Source: Firmicutes bacterium UBA3871
GTDB lineage: Bacteria > Bacillota > Clostridia > Peptostreptococcales > Anaerovoracaceae
Assembly (NCBI GenBank): GCA_002392265.1
Contig: DGGP01000021.1
Span: forward strand, 1-5,182
Direction of reading: 5' to 3'
DNA: 5,182 bases
How positions within the stretch are numbered: the first letter of the stretch is position 1; each line of letters begins with the position of its first letter. Of the stretch, positions 1-5,182 are shown in pieces. Under the pieces are notes generated by a model. It searched no databases and was not told the DNA's origin. It worked only from the letters and a program-made list of their open reading frames with translations. The position numbers and the translations under genes were made by a program.

Positions 1-421
1 AGCCGTATTTGAGCATTGTACCCATGGCGGTATCGCCGTCGATATTCGCATTTTCACGCTTTATGTCATTGTCCTTTGCAGCCTTGAAGGTAAGATCTTC
101 GTAAATCTTCATAAGGCGGGTATTCATTTCTCTGACTCTGGTACGTTCCGCACGATAAAGGATGTATTCCTTTGCTGTACGCGCATGACCGTTTTCGATG
201 AGAATTTTTTCAACTGCATCCTGGATTTGCTCTACCGTAGGCGTATCGTTGTGACATACCTCAAGAAGATAAATCTCCACCTGACGTGCCAGATACTTTG
301 CCATGTCCCGGTCATTACCACCGAGAACCTGGGCGGCCTTAAAGATAGCATCTGCAATTTTATCTACGTTAAAATAAGCCTCTCTGCCATCCCTTTTGAT
401 AATTTTTCTGATAGAATCCAT
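1..421 (-). CDS. nrdD: Anaerobic (class III) ribonucleoside-triphosphate reductase, N-terminal part
   Basis: Partial gene: 140 codons are visible and the rest lies beyond the left edge. NrdD is the cytoplasmic glycyl-radical enzyme that reduces ribonucleoside triphosphates to dNTPs without oxygen, after activation by the radical SAM protein NrdG. Residues 1 to about 95 form an ATP-cone, the allosteric nucleotide-binding domain: it opens with IRKIIKRDGREAYF (KRDG at 9-12) and continues with a helical region containing TVEQIQDAVEKIL and ARTAKEYILYR. The ATP-cone is followed by the NrdD-type segment NANIDGDTAMGTMLKYG (124-140), which marks the entry to the catalytic domain. The active-site cysteines and the C-terminal glycyl-radical motif are off the window. 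The ATG at 419-421 is supported by AGGAGA nine bases upstream and by the normal family N-terminus. An NrdR box about 80 bp upstream suggests repression by NrdR. The identification is firm; only completeness is unknown. Confidence 0.93.
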   Translation of the reverse strand, partial: MDSIRKIIKRDGREAYFNVDKIADAIFKAAQVLGGNDRDMAKYLARQVEIYLLEVCHNDTPTVEQIQDAVEKILIENGHARTAKEYILYRAERTRVREMNTRLMKIYEDLTFKAAKDNDIKRENANIDGDTAMGTMLKYG

Positions 422-430
422 ATCCTTCGT

Positions 431-436
431 TCTCCT
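431..436 (-). promoter_or_regulatory. Ribosome binding site of nrdD
   Basis: On the minus strand AGGAGA lies nine bases upstream of the ATG at 421. A second purine run, GAAGG (424-428), sits only two bases from the ATG and is probably too close to act as the main site. Together they fix the nrdD start. Confidence 0.7.
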
Positions 437-447
437 ATTAAGTGTAT

Positions 448-453
448 ATAATA
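448..453 (-). promoter_or_regulatory. Possible -10 element for nrdD
   Basis: TATTAT on the minus strand would place transcription start near 441 and give a leader of about 20 nt that still contains AGGAGA. No convincing -35 hexamer is found 16-18 bp upstream (GGGAGA there), so this is weak. The actual nrdD promoter could lie further upstream, nearer to the NrdR box. Confidence 0.25.
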
Positions 454-484
454 TGCCGAGTTTTCTGCGTTCTCCCTCTTCGCA

Positions 485-523
485 GTCCGAATAAGCCATG
501 CACAATATCTTGTGCTTTCGGAC
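485..523. repeat. Nested inverted repeat around the NrdR box
   Basis: GTCCGAA (485-491) and TTCGGAC (517-523) are perfect 7-bp inverted arms that enclose the 6-bp arms of the NrdR box (500-505 and 510-515). An 8-base unpaired stretch lies on one side and one base on the other. As RNA it would form a two-part stem with an asymmetric bulge. There is no T-tract directly after it on either strand, so it does not look like a terminator. It may extend the operator or form a leader structure if transcription of nrdD starts upstream of it. Confidence 0.55.
500..515. promoter_or_regulatory. NrdR box (operator for the ribonucleotide reductase repressor)
   Basis: GCACAATATCTTGTGC is a 16-bp palindrome with six-base perfect arms (GCACAA/TTGTGC). 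It agrees with the known NrdR consensus acaCwAtATaTwGtgt at the core C, w, A, T, A, T, T, w, G, T, G positions. NrdR is an ATP-cone, zinc-ribbon repressor that controls nrd genes when dATP is plentiful. NrdR sites usually come in pairs about three helical turns apart. No good second box is seen at that spacing; the best degenerate candidate is at 540-555, about 40 bp centre to centre. The location 79 bp upstream of the nrdD start fits regulation of that gene. Identification is by consensus comparison only. Confidence 0.7.
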
Positions 524-812
524 CTCGGTAAGTAAAATGATACATCAAAATATAGAACTCAAAAAGTACTTTTTTTTGATTGGATTGTCTTTTTTTGGAC
601 GTAAAAAAACAGGTCGTTGAAAACAAAAGCGTTCTATAAAAACTTAACACTTTTTACAGTCAAAAAAATCCATTTTTAAACGGGATTCATCGCAAAATTG
701 TAATGGTATTTCTACATTTTATGGGCAAATATGTTTGTTTGGTTTACATAAGTAGTATTATTTACAGCGCCCCTATTTTAGCCTTTTTTCTGCCTATTAT
801 ATCTAATAAATG

Positions 813-840
813 TTGATTTTACTTGATTTACTGATATAAT
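813..840 (+). promoter_or_regulatory. Sigma-A type promoter of the lipoprotein gene
   Basis: TTGATT (813-818) and a perfect TATAAT (835-840) are separated by 16 bp. Transcription would start near 846-848, giving a leader of about 20 nt before the ATG at 868. This also argues against the in-frame ATG at 841, which lies between the -10 box and the expected start site. Confidence 0.75.
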
Positions 841-856
841 ATGTACTGTATTGATT

Positions 857-861
857 GGAGG
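857..861 (+). promoter_or_regulatory. Ribosome binding site of the lipoprotein gene
   Basis: GGAGG with a 6-base spacer to the ATG at 868-870. It selects this start over the earlier in-frame ATG at 841, which has no ribosome binding site and would add nine residues ahead of the signal peptide. Confidence 0.8.
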
Positions 862-867
862 TTTACC

Positions 868-2322
868 ATGAAAACAGGTAATATGAGAAAAAACAGGCTG
901 CTCGCCTGCCTAATGATAATTGCAATTCTGGCTGCCCTGCTCGCCGGCTGCGGTGAAGAGGACTATACTGCCGAAGAAGTTGACACTGAAATCATCACAG
1001 CAATGTATGAAAACAACATGTCGGCCGTATCTCACGCTACGAGCGCTGCAGACCTTGCCGGATACCTTTATGAATGGGGTGCGCTTAACGATGCTTTCAG
1101 GGTATCGCATGATAAATACGGCAATATCATCATTTCAAAGGTTTCATCCGGGGAGGAGTACAGCGAGGCAGAATCTACCATACTTCAGTGTACATTGGAT
1201 TTATCCGTTCCCGACAGAACCGCGCAGGCAATGACTGCTGCTATGTATATCCTTTCCTATTGCGAAAATCACGGCTTTATGAGGGTTCTTTTCACAGAGC
1301 CTGACGCAGGAATAGAAAAGATAAAGAAATCGTACATCACTGCCGACAATTTCATTTCTCTGGACAGCTCAAAGAATAATACTGTGATTACAGGATCGGC
1401 TGAAAGGCACGATTACAAGGTATCAAAGGATATAATTTATCAGGAAGCGACCTACACAAATGCCTACGAAATTACCATCATGGGGCTAAACGGCACGCAT
1501 GCGGGAAAAACGAACCAGCTTAATGCGGTAAAGACACTGGGTAAAATGCTTGCAGAGCTAAAGAGCACAGGCGCACTGATTGAAATTGGTTCGCTTTGCA
1601 GCGGATATATGGATGAAGACGGCCAATTTGCAGTAGATACAGAATGCCGCGGGGGCTACCCTCTCGGCGCGCAGGCAATCATCTATATAAACGACAATGA
1701 TGTGAACAAGCTGACAAAAAAGATAACCAAATCACAAACAAAAACTCTCGACAATTATCTTGAAGCAAATCCGGAAATGATATACAGCTTTGAAAAGATT
1801 GAAAAAGCCGAGGATGCAATGGTCATCTCCTCGGATGACACCAGCGCAATAATCAGCTTTATCTACACCAGCCTTTACGGCATCTATGACAAGGATGACA
1901 AGGGTGAAGCGATTGCGGTAAACAACATTTTGTACTGCAATACCGAAGGCGGTCACTTTGAAATTGACCTCACCGCAATCAGCCTTTCAGAATCCAAGAT
2001 GGATACTCTTGACAGCATTGTTTCAACTCTTTGCGGACTTTATGACCTCGAACACGAAAAGACAGTCGTTGCGAGTCTCTGGGATATGGACATTGCTGAT
2101 GAAGCAGCATTAAAAGAAATCCCTCTCGTAGAAAAAATCTGCTCTGCAGCCTTCAAAATCTACGAGAAGGATACTCAGTTCGCTAAAAGCTTTGAAAATA
2201 CAGCAATTTCAAAGGTTGTGGAAAGAATACCTGATGCAAATATAGTCGCATACGGCGTAACGGAGAAAAACCTCGAACGCCAGACCGCAACTCTACTCAC
2301 TTATTTCGAGATGAACCGTTAG
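868..2322 (+). CDS. Predicted lipoprotein, degenerate PepD-like (M20 peptidase family) protein
   Basis: 484 residues. A basic start (RKNR), a hydrophobic stretch (11-26) and the lipobox LLAGC with Cys28 predict a lipid-anchored protein on the outer face of the membrane. From about residue 50 the order of segments follows aminoacyl-histidine dipeptidase PepD: AVSHATSAADLAGYLYEW (53-70), YGNIIISK (84-91), LQCTLDLS (106-113), RVLFTEPDAG (139-148), FISLDS (162-167), YEITIMGLNGTHAG (200-213, start of the lid domain), then a final catalytic-domain part ending LLTYFE. The active site is damaged: the metal-binding His of HxD is Thr109, the Glu-Glu pair (catalytic base and ligand) aligns with Pro145-Asp146, the loop after HxD is about 30 residues shorter, and the C-terminal HSPDE-type metal His is absent. 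Asp111, Asp116, Asp166 and His211 remain. Peptidase activity is therefore unlikely; peptide binding or a structural role is an inference. The alignment was made from memory of the family, not computed. It has its own promoter and terminator and is monocistronic in view. Confidence 0.72.
   Translation: MKTGNMRKNRLLACLMIIAILAALLAGCGEEDYTAEEVDTEIITAMYENNMSAVSHATSAADLAGYLYEWGALNDAFRVSHDKYGNIIISKVSSGEEYSEAESTILQCTLDLSVPDRTAQAMTAAMYILSYCENHGFMRVLFTEPDAGIEKIKKSYITADNFISLDSSKNNTVITGSAERHDYKVSKDIIYQEATYTNAYEITIMGLNGTHAGKTNQLNAVKTLGKMLAELKSTGALIEIGSLCSGYMDEDGQFAVDTECRGGYPLGAQAIIYINDNDVNKLTKKITKSQTKTLDNYLEANPEMIYSFEKIEKAEDAMVISSDDTSAIISFIYTSLYGIYDKDDKGEAIAVNNILYCNTEGGHFEIDLTAISLSESKMDTLDSIVSTLCGLYDLEHEKTVVASLWDMDIADEAALKEIPLVEKICSAAFKIYEKDTQFAKSFENTAISKVVERIPDANIVAYGVTEKNLERQTATLLTYFEMNR
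2266..2312 (-). terminator. Weak candidate terminator of the methyltransferase operon
   Basis: On the minus strand CTCGAA (2305-2310) can pair with TTCGAG (2272-2277), with one further wobble and one further A-T pair outside. A T5 tract (2266-2270) follows after one G. The loop is 27 nt, which is long for an intrinsic terminator, so efficiency is doubtful. It lies within the last codons of the lipoprotein gene and begins just before the methyltransferase stop codon. Confidence 0.3.
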
Positions 2323-3229
2323 AATTTCTTTCCCAAAATATTCCGTCACGATAGCCTTGGATGGTTGAATCACTTTCAGCCATTTCAAGGCGTTTTTCTG
2401 CCCATACGCAATACCTTTCGTTCTGTTCTATGCCTATATAATGCCTCCCGAGCTTTTTCGCGGTAACGGAGGTCGAGCCTGAACCAAGGAATGGATCCAG
2501 AATCGTATCCCCTTTGTTTGAGCTTGCCAGAATCAGTTTTGCCAGAAGCTTTTCGGGCTTTTGCGTAGGATGTGCGGTGTTTTCCGCCATAGACCAGTAT
2601 GGAATCGATATGTCATCCCAGAAGTTCGAAGGAAATGTATTCCTGAAATTACCTGTCTTTGTCTCTTCCCAGTCCTTTGGAACCCCGTCTTCTCTGTATG
2701 GAGCCATTACTCTCCTTCTGATTTTTACATCCTCCACATTAAAGGTATAATTGTCAGACACGGTTGCAAACCAGATGTCTTCCATTCCGTTTTTCCAGTT
2801 TCTCAGCGCGCCGCGCCCTTTCTCTCTCTGCCATGTAATACGGTTTTGAACCTTGAAATGTTCCTTTAGCTTTAAACCGATAACAGGGCTTGAGATCCAG
2901 TCACAGCATACATATATGCTGGCTTCAGGCTTTAGCAGAGGTTTTGCAAGCTCTATCCAGCTTTCAGTATACAGGGCATACTTTTCATCTGTACTCTGCT
3001 TGAATTTGCTGCCGTGAAAATCTTTATCCAAATTATATGGCGGATCAACTATCAAAAGGTCTACAGAGTTCTTTGGCAGAAGCTTAAGAACCTCAAAGCT
3101 GTCTCCGATGACGGTTTTATCAATCACATCCGTAATATCCGCAGGTTTATCTATGCGAATGCACCTTTCCAGATACTCTTTTCCCTCTGATGTTGTTATG
3201 TCAATTGTCTTGTTTCTTTCAGCTTTCAT
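2297..3229 (-). CDS. Site-specific DNA methyltransferase, beta class (probably N6-adenine)
   Basis: 310 residues, cytoplasmic. It transfers a methyl group from S-adenosylmethionine to a base in a specific DNA sequence. The catalytic motif IV, DPPY, is at 62-65, early in the protein. The target-recognition region lies in the middle (about 70-210), and the SAM-binding end follows: HPTQKP (220-225), DPFLGSG (245-251) and GRHYIGIE (261-268). This motif order defines the beta class. DPPY rather than SPPY favours adenine N6 methylation. Recognition sequence cannot be read from the protein. No restriction endonuclease gene is in view, so it may be an orphan regulatory methylase or part of a system whose partner is elsewhere. 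The ATG at 3227-3229 is the first possible start after the cytX stop, with no clear Shine-Dalgarno sequence, which suggests translational coupling. The last 26 bp overlap the convergent lipoprotein gene. Confidence 0.9.
   Translation of the reverse strand: MKAERNKTIDITTSEGKEYLERCIRIDKPADITDVIDKTVIGDSFEVLKLLPKNSVDLLIVDPPYNLDKDFHGSKFKQSTDEKYALYTESWIELAKPLLKPEASIYVCCDWISSPVIGLKLKEHFKVQNRITWQREKGRGALRNWKNGMEDIWFATVSDNYTFNVEDVKIRRRVMAPYREDGVPKDWEETKTGNFRNTFPSNFWDDISIPYWSMAENTAHPTQKPEKLLAKLILASSNKGDTILDPFLGSGSTSVTAKKLGRHYIGIEQNERYCVWAEKRLEMAESDSTIQGYRDGIFWERNSNGSSRNK
2354..2397 (+). terminator. Rho-independent terminator of the lipoprotein gene, inside the convergent gene
   Basis: The hairpin starts 31 nt after the lipoprotein stop codon. 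Arms GCCTTG (2354-2359) and CAAGGC (2386-2391) are followed inward by a 1/2-base internal loop. Then nine more pairs form between ATGGTTGAA (2361-2369) and TTCAGCCAT (2375-2383), counting one U-G wobble, around a 5-base loop. TTTTT (2393-2397) follows after one G. The wobble and the T-tract favour the plus strand. The whole structure lies in codons of about residues 278-292 of the methyltransferase. Confidence 0.7.
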
Positions 3230-3238
3230 AAGTTCATT

Positions 3239-4405
3239 TTACGCTTTTTTTGAAACTTTAGCAACCGCAAGGCACAGTATGACCGTAATCACCATATCCG
3301 GCAGAGTATTACCAACAATAATATCAACGCCCATCAGCAGCCTGTATGCAATAAAGCCCACCAGCCATATCAAAAGATTCGTAAAGTTAAAGGCACTGCC
3401 GGAGCTGTCCCGTTTCAAAATAAAGAAATCCGCTATCAGAATCGCAATCATAGGCGCAAACACAGAGCCTATGAAATAAAGGAAGCCTGTTATGTTATCC
3501 AGCGGGAACAAAATCGCAGTTGCAGTACCGATTACAGCTACAACAATTGCCGCCCACTTTCCGTTTATTCTGCCTGAAAGTGATTCGCTCGAAATGCCTG
3601 CAGAATAAGCGTCCAGGAAAGTCGTTGTAACGGTTGAAAATACCAGTATCAAAAGTCCTGCTATGCTGAGTCCTGCCTTTACCATAATCTGTGCGATATC
3701 ATATTCTCCGGTAAATATGGCAGCTCCCATTCCTATGAAATACATCCAGCAGCTGACTATCCCGTAAACAATTGCACTCGCAGCGGTTGCCTTTACAGGC
3801 TCCTTCGCTTCCCTGGTATAGTCGCTTATAAGGGGCAGCCAGGAAAGCGGCATTGCAACCGAAAGCTCCACCGCTGCGCCAAAGCTCATTGCTTCATCGG
3901 ATATGCTGTGAAGCGCACCTTTTCCGAAGATTACAAAGCACAGTACGACAGTAAGCACAAAAAGTGCTGACATTGCCACTGTATTAACCTTCCCAAGGTT
4001 CTTTATTCCTATCAGAATCCAAACTATTATAAGTGCACCGATTAAAACGCACCAGATTTTGCTGCCTATGTCCACTATTCCGTTTACAGCCAGGGCTCCG
4101 TCAAAAATCATGATGGCTGTCCAGCCGACCAGCTGTATTACATTGAGAGCCGAGAAAAGCAGTGCTCCTTTGCTGCCAAAGCTGAGCTTTGTTGTCTCCA
4201 TCGCGCTCTTTCTGACTTTTCCGCCAATCAGTCCTGCCAAAAATAGCATTGTGCAGCCGATAATGTGACCGACTAAAATGGCCAAAAGTCCGCTCTTTAA
4301 GCCGAGCGGTGCGAAATATGTTCCTGTCAGGATTTCCGCAATCGAAACTGCTGCACCGAACCAGATAAGTCCGTTTTCAAAAACTGAGGTACGTCTCTCT
4401 TCCAT
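3239..4405 (-). CDS. cytX: CytX-type hydroxymethylpyrimidine transporter (NCS1 family)
   Basis: 388 residues, integral membrane protein with about 12 hydrophobic segments (roughly 11-32, 38-61, 82-109, 116-135, 142-161, 176-191, 207-231, 247-268, 283-300, 306-330, 343-359 and 369-384). It belongs to the NCS1 nucleobase:cation symporters related to cytosine permease CodB. The CytX branch is linked to thiamine genes and is thought to import the thiamine precursor HMP. Motifs typical of the branch are WFGAAVSIAEILTGTY (15-30), SDYTREAKEP (194-203), FLDAYSAG (263-270) and GSVFAPMIAILIADFF (313-328). Length matches the CytX family, shorter than most NCS1 permeases. Its ATG directly follows the thiD stop codon, and its strong AAGGAGG lies inside thiD, so the two are co-translated. 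Substrate is inferred from family and neighbour; cytosine or another pyrimidine is the main alternative. Confidence 0.88.
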   Translation of the reverse strand: MEERRTSVFENGLIWFGAAVSIAEILTGTYFAPLGLKSGLLAILVGHIIGCTMLFLAGLIGGKVRKSAMETTKLSFGSKGALLFSALNVIQLVGWTAIMIFDGALAVNGIVDIGSKIWCVLIGALIIVWILIGIKNLGKVNTVAMSALFVLTVVLCFVIFGKGALHSISDEAMSFGAAVELSVAMPLSWLPLISDYTREAKEPVKATAASAIVYGIVSCWMYFIGMGAAIFTGEYDIAQIMVKAGLSIAGLLILVFSTVTTTFLDAYSAGISSESLSGRINGKWAAIVVAVIGTATAILFPLDNITGFLYFIGSVFAPMIAILIADFFILKRDSSGSAFNFTNLLIWLVGFIAYRLLMGVDIIVGNTLPDMVITVILCLAVAKVSKKA

Positions 4406-5182
4406 CTATCTCGCCTCCTTCGCATATTCGCCTTCGAGGCAGAAATTGTGTGCCATCGGACCCGACCCTTTACCGAGGTCCAGCATAGCCGAAAGCGCAC
4501 CCGATATATAGTTCTTTGCACGTCTTACCGATTCTTCAAGGCTGTATCCCTTTGCAAGGTTTGCGGCAATCGCCGAGGACAGCGTGCAGCCCGTTCCGTG
4601 AGTGTTTGGATTGTCTATTCTCTTCCCTGTAAACCAGATGATTTCGCCGCCCACGCAGAGCAAATCGTTTGCATCATTAATGCTGTGTCCTCCCTTTAAC
4701 AAAACTGCACATCCGTAATCCTTTGAAATCTTTTTTGCCGCTTTTTCCATACCATCTTTGCCTGCGATTTTCATACCGGAAAGCACTTCTGCTTCGGGAA
4801 TGTTTGGTGTAGTAACCGTAGCGACCGGAAGCAGCTTTTCGCTAAGCGTCTGCACTGCATCGTTTTTTATCAGCGCAGAGCCTGCAGTTGCAACCATTAC
4901 AGGGTCTACAACAATATTCTTTGCCCCGTAGACAAACAGCTTTTCAGATATCACACAGATTAAATCCGAGGAAGATACCATGCCGATTTTCACTGCATCG
5001 GGGATAATGTCCTCAAATACTGCGTCAAGCTGCTGACCTAAAAATTCAGGTGTTGATTCCTGAATGGATTTTACGCCGGTTGTGTTTTGTGCCGTCATCG
5101 CTGTAATTGCGGTCATGGCAAAAACACCATTCATGGTCATGGTCTTGATATCGGCCTGAATACCGGCGCCTCCGCAGGAATC
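4406..5182 (-). CDS. thiD: Hydroxymethylpyrimidine / phosphomethylpyrimidine kinase, N-terminus cut off by window edge
   Basis: 258 codons plus stop are visible; only about 8-10 N-terminal residues are missing. ThiD is a ribokinase-fold cytoplasmic enzyme that phosphorylates HMP to HMP-P and then to HMP-PP, the pyrimidine half of thiamine phosphate. The first visible residues DSCGGAGIQADIKT belong to the family opening IAGSDSxGGAGIQAD, so the true start lies just beyond the edge; the internal ATG at 5138-5140 is not the start. Further motifs are MTAQNTTGV (substrate-binding Gln), DPVMVATAGS (93-102 of the visible part), LLKGGH (161-166) and HGTGCTLSSAIA (195-206), which holds the anion hole and catalytic Cys. 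It is directly joined to cytX. Clostridial thi operons are often controlled by a TPP riboswitch; none is inside this window, and any would be upstream of the right edge. Confidence 0.95.
   Translation of the reverse strand, partial: DSCGGAGIQADIKTMTMNGVFAMTAITAMTAQNTTGVKSIQESTPEFLGQQLDAVFEDIIPDAVKIGMVSSSDLICVISEKLFVYGAKNIVVDPVMVATAGSALIKNDAVQTLSEKLLPVATVTTPNIPEAEVLSGMKIAGKDGMEKAAKKISKDYGCAVLLKGGHSINDANDLLCVGGEIIWFTGKRIDNPNTHGTGCTLSSAIAANLAKGYSLEESVRRAKNYISGALSAMLDLGKGSGPMAHNFCLEGEYAKEAR
4414..4420 (-). promoter_or_regulatory. Ribosome binding site of cytX within thiD
   Basis: AAGGAGG on the minus strand with an 8-base spacer to the ATG at 4405. It is read as the Lys-Glu codons near the thiD C-terminus. 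It confirms the cytX start and the TAG-ATG junction without any spacer between the genes. Confidence 0.85.

Larger units (their letters stand above)
422..812. other. AT-rich divergent intergenic region
   Basis: Non-coding stretch between the divergent nrdD and lipoprotein genes. Besides the NrdR box it holds many A/T runs that may bend the DNA (for example around 571-577, 590-596, 603-609 and 662-667). A 14-bp perfect palindrome, AAAAAGTACTTTTT, is at 561-574. Imperfect inverted arms AAAATTGTA (694-702) and TACATTTT (713-720) are also present. A minus-strand open frame at 438-650 has no ribosome binding site and an unlikely composition, and it crosses the operator, so it is not called. No RNA gene is recognised. 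Confidence 0.6.

Noticed and set aside
185..451. 88-codon plus-strand frame opposite nrdD
   Set aside because: Lies antisense to a firmly identified nrdD coding region and has no family resemblance.
485..523. Riboswitch in the nrdD leader
   Set aside because: The hairpin shows none of the conserved boxes of cobalamin or other riboswitches I know, and the NrdR consensus explains its core.
561..577. Palindrome AAAAAGTACTTTTT plus T-run as an intrinsic terminator
   Set aside because: Almost no G-C pairs and no room for a loop; no gene ends nearby. Recorded only as a palindrome.
438..650. 70-codon open frame on the minus strand in the intergenic region
   Set aside because: No ribosome binding site, low-complexity composition from A/T runs, and it crosses the NrdR box; there is no recognisable protein family.
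841..867. Upstream in-frame ATG as the lipoprotein start
   Set aside because: It directly follows the TATAAT box, before the expected transcription start, and lacks a ribosome binding site. The ATG at 868 has GGAGG and gives a proper lipoprotein signal.
2132..2149. Minus-strand CTGC/GCAG mini-hairpin followed by T6, as a terminator
   Set aside because: The stem is only 4 bp with a 3-base loop and sits deep within the lipoprotein gene; too weak to call.
4278..4699. Plus-strand and alternate minus-strand frames over the thiD-cytX junction
   Set aside because: Shadows of two well-identified genes in other frames, with no ribosome binding sites or family signals.

Overview
The window looks like chromosomal DNA from an anaerobic, fairly low-GC Firmicute, probably of the class Clostridia. 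The signs are an oxygen-sensitive class III ribonucleotide reductase gene, strong AGGAGG-type ribosome binding sites, a classical TTGATT/TATAAT promoter, AT-rich intergenic DNA, and a lipoprotein with a short Gram-positive style lipobox signal. This placement is an inference; there is no rRNA or other marker gene.

Layout, left to right. (1) Positions 1-421, minus strand: the first 140 codons of nrdD, starting with an ATP-cone domain; the gene runs off the left edge. (2) Positions 422-867: an AT-rich divergent regulatory region. On the nrdD side it holds a near-perfect NrdR-box palindrome inside a larger inverted repeat. On the other side it holds a clear promoter and ribosome binding site for the next gene. 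(3) Positions 868-2322, plus strand: a 484-residue predicted lipoprotein that resembles the M20 peptidase PepD (aminoacyl-histidine dipeptidase) over most of its length but has lost most of the metal-binding and catalytic residues, so it is probably a surface pseudo-enzyme. (4) Positions 2297-5182, minus strand: an apparent thiD - cytX - DNA methyltransferase operon, with thiD running off the right edge.

The thiD and cytX genes form a compact salvage unit for the thiamine pyrimidine: CytX would import hydroxymethylpyrimidine (HMP), and ThiD phosphorylates it twice to the form used for thiamine phosphate synthesis. The thiD stop codon directly abuts the cytX start codon. A beta-class DNA methyltransferase with no restriction endonuclease in view follows cytX after 9 nt and appears to be co-transcribed with it.

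The lipoprotein and methyltransferase genes converge and overlap by 26 bp at their 3' ends. A strong rho-independent terminator hairpin for the lipoprotein lies inside the methyltransferase coding sequence, and a weaker candidate for the opposite direction lies inside the lipoprotein coding sequence.

No RNA genes, insertion sequences, CRISPR arrays or attachment sites were recognised. The items most worth following up are the degenerate PepD-like lipoprotein, the methyltransferase placed in a thiamine operon, the interlocked 3' ends, and the NrdR-box hairpin.
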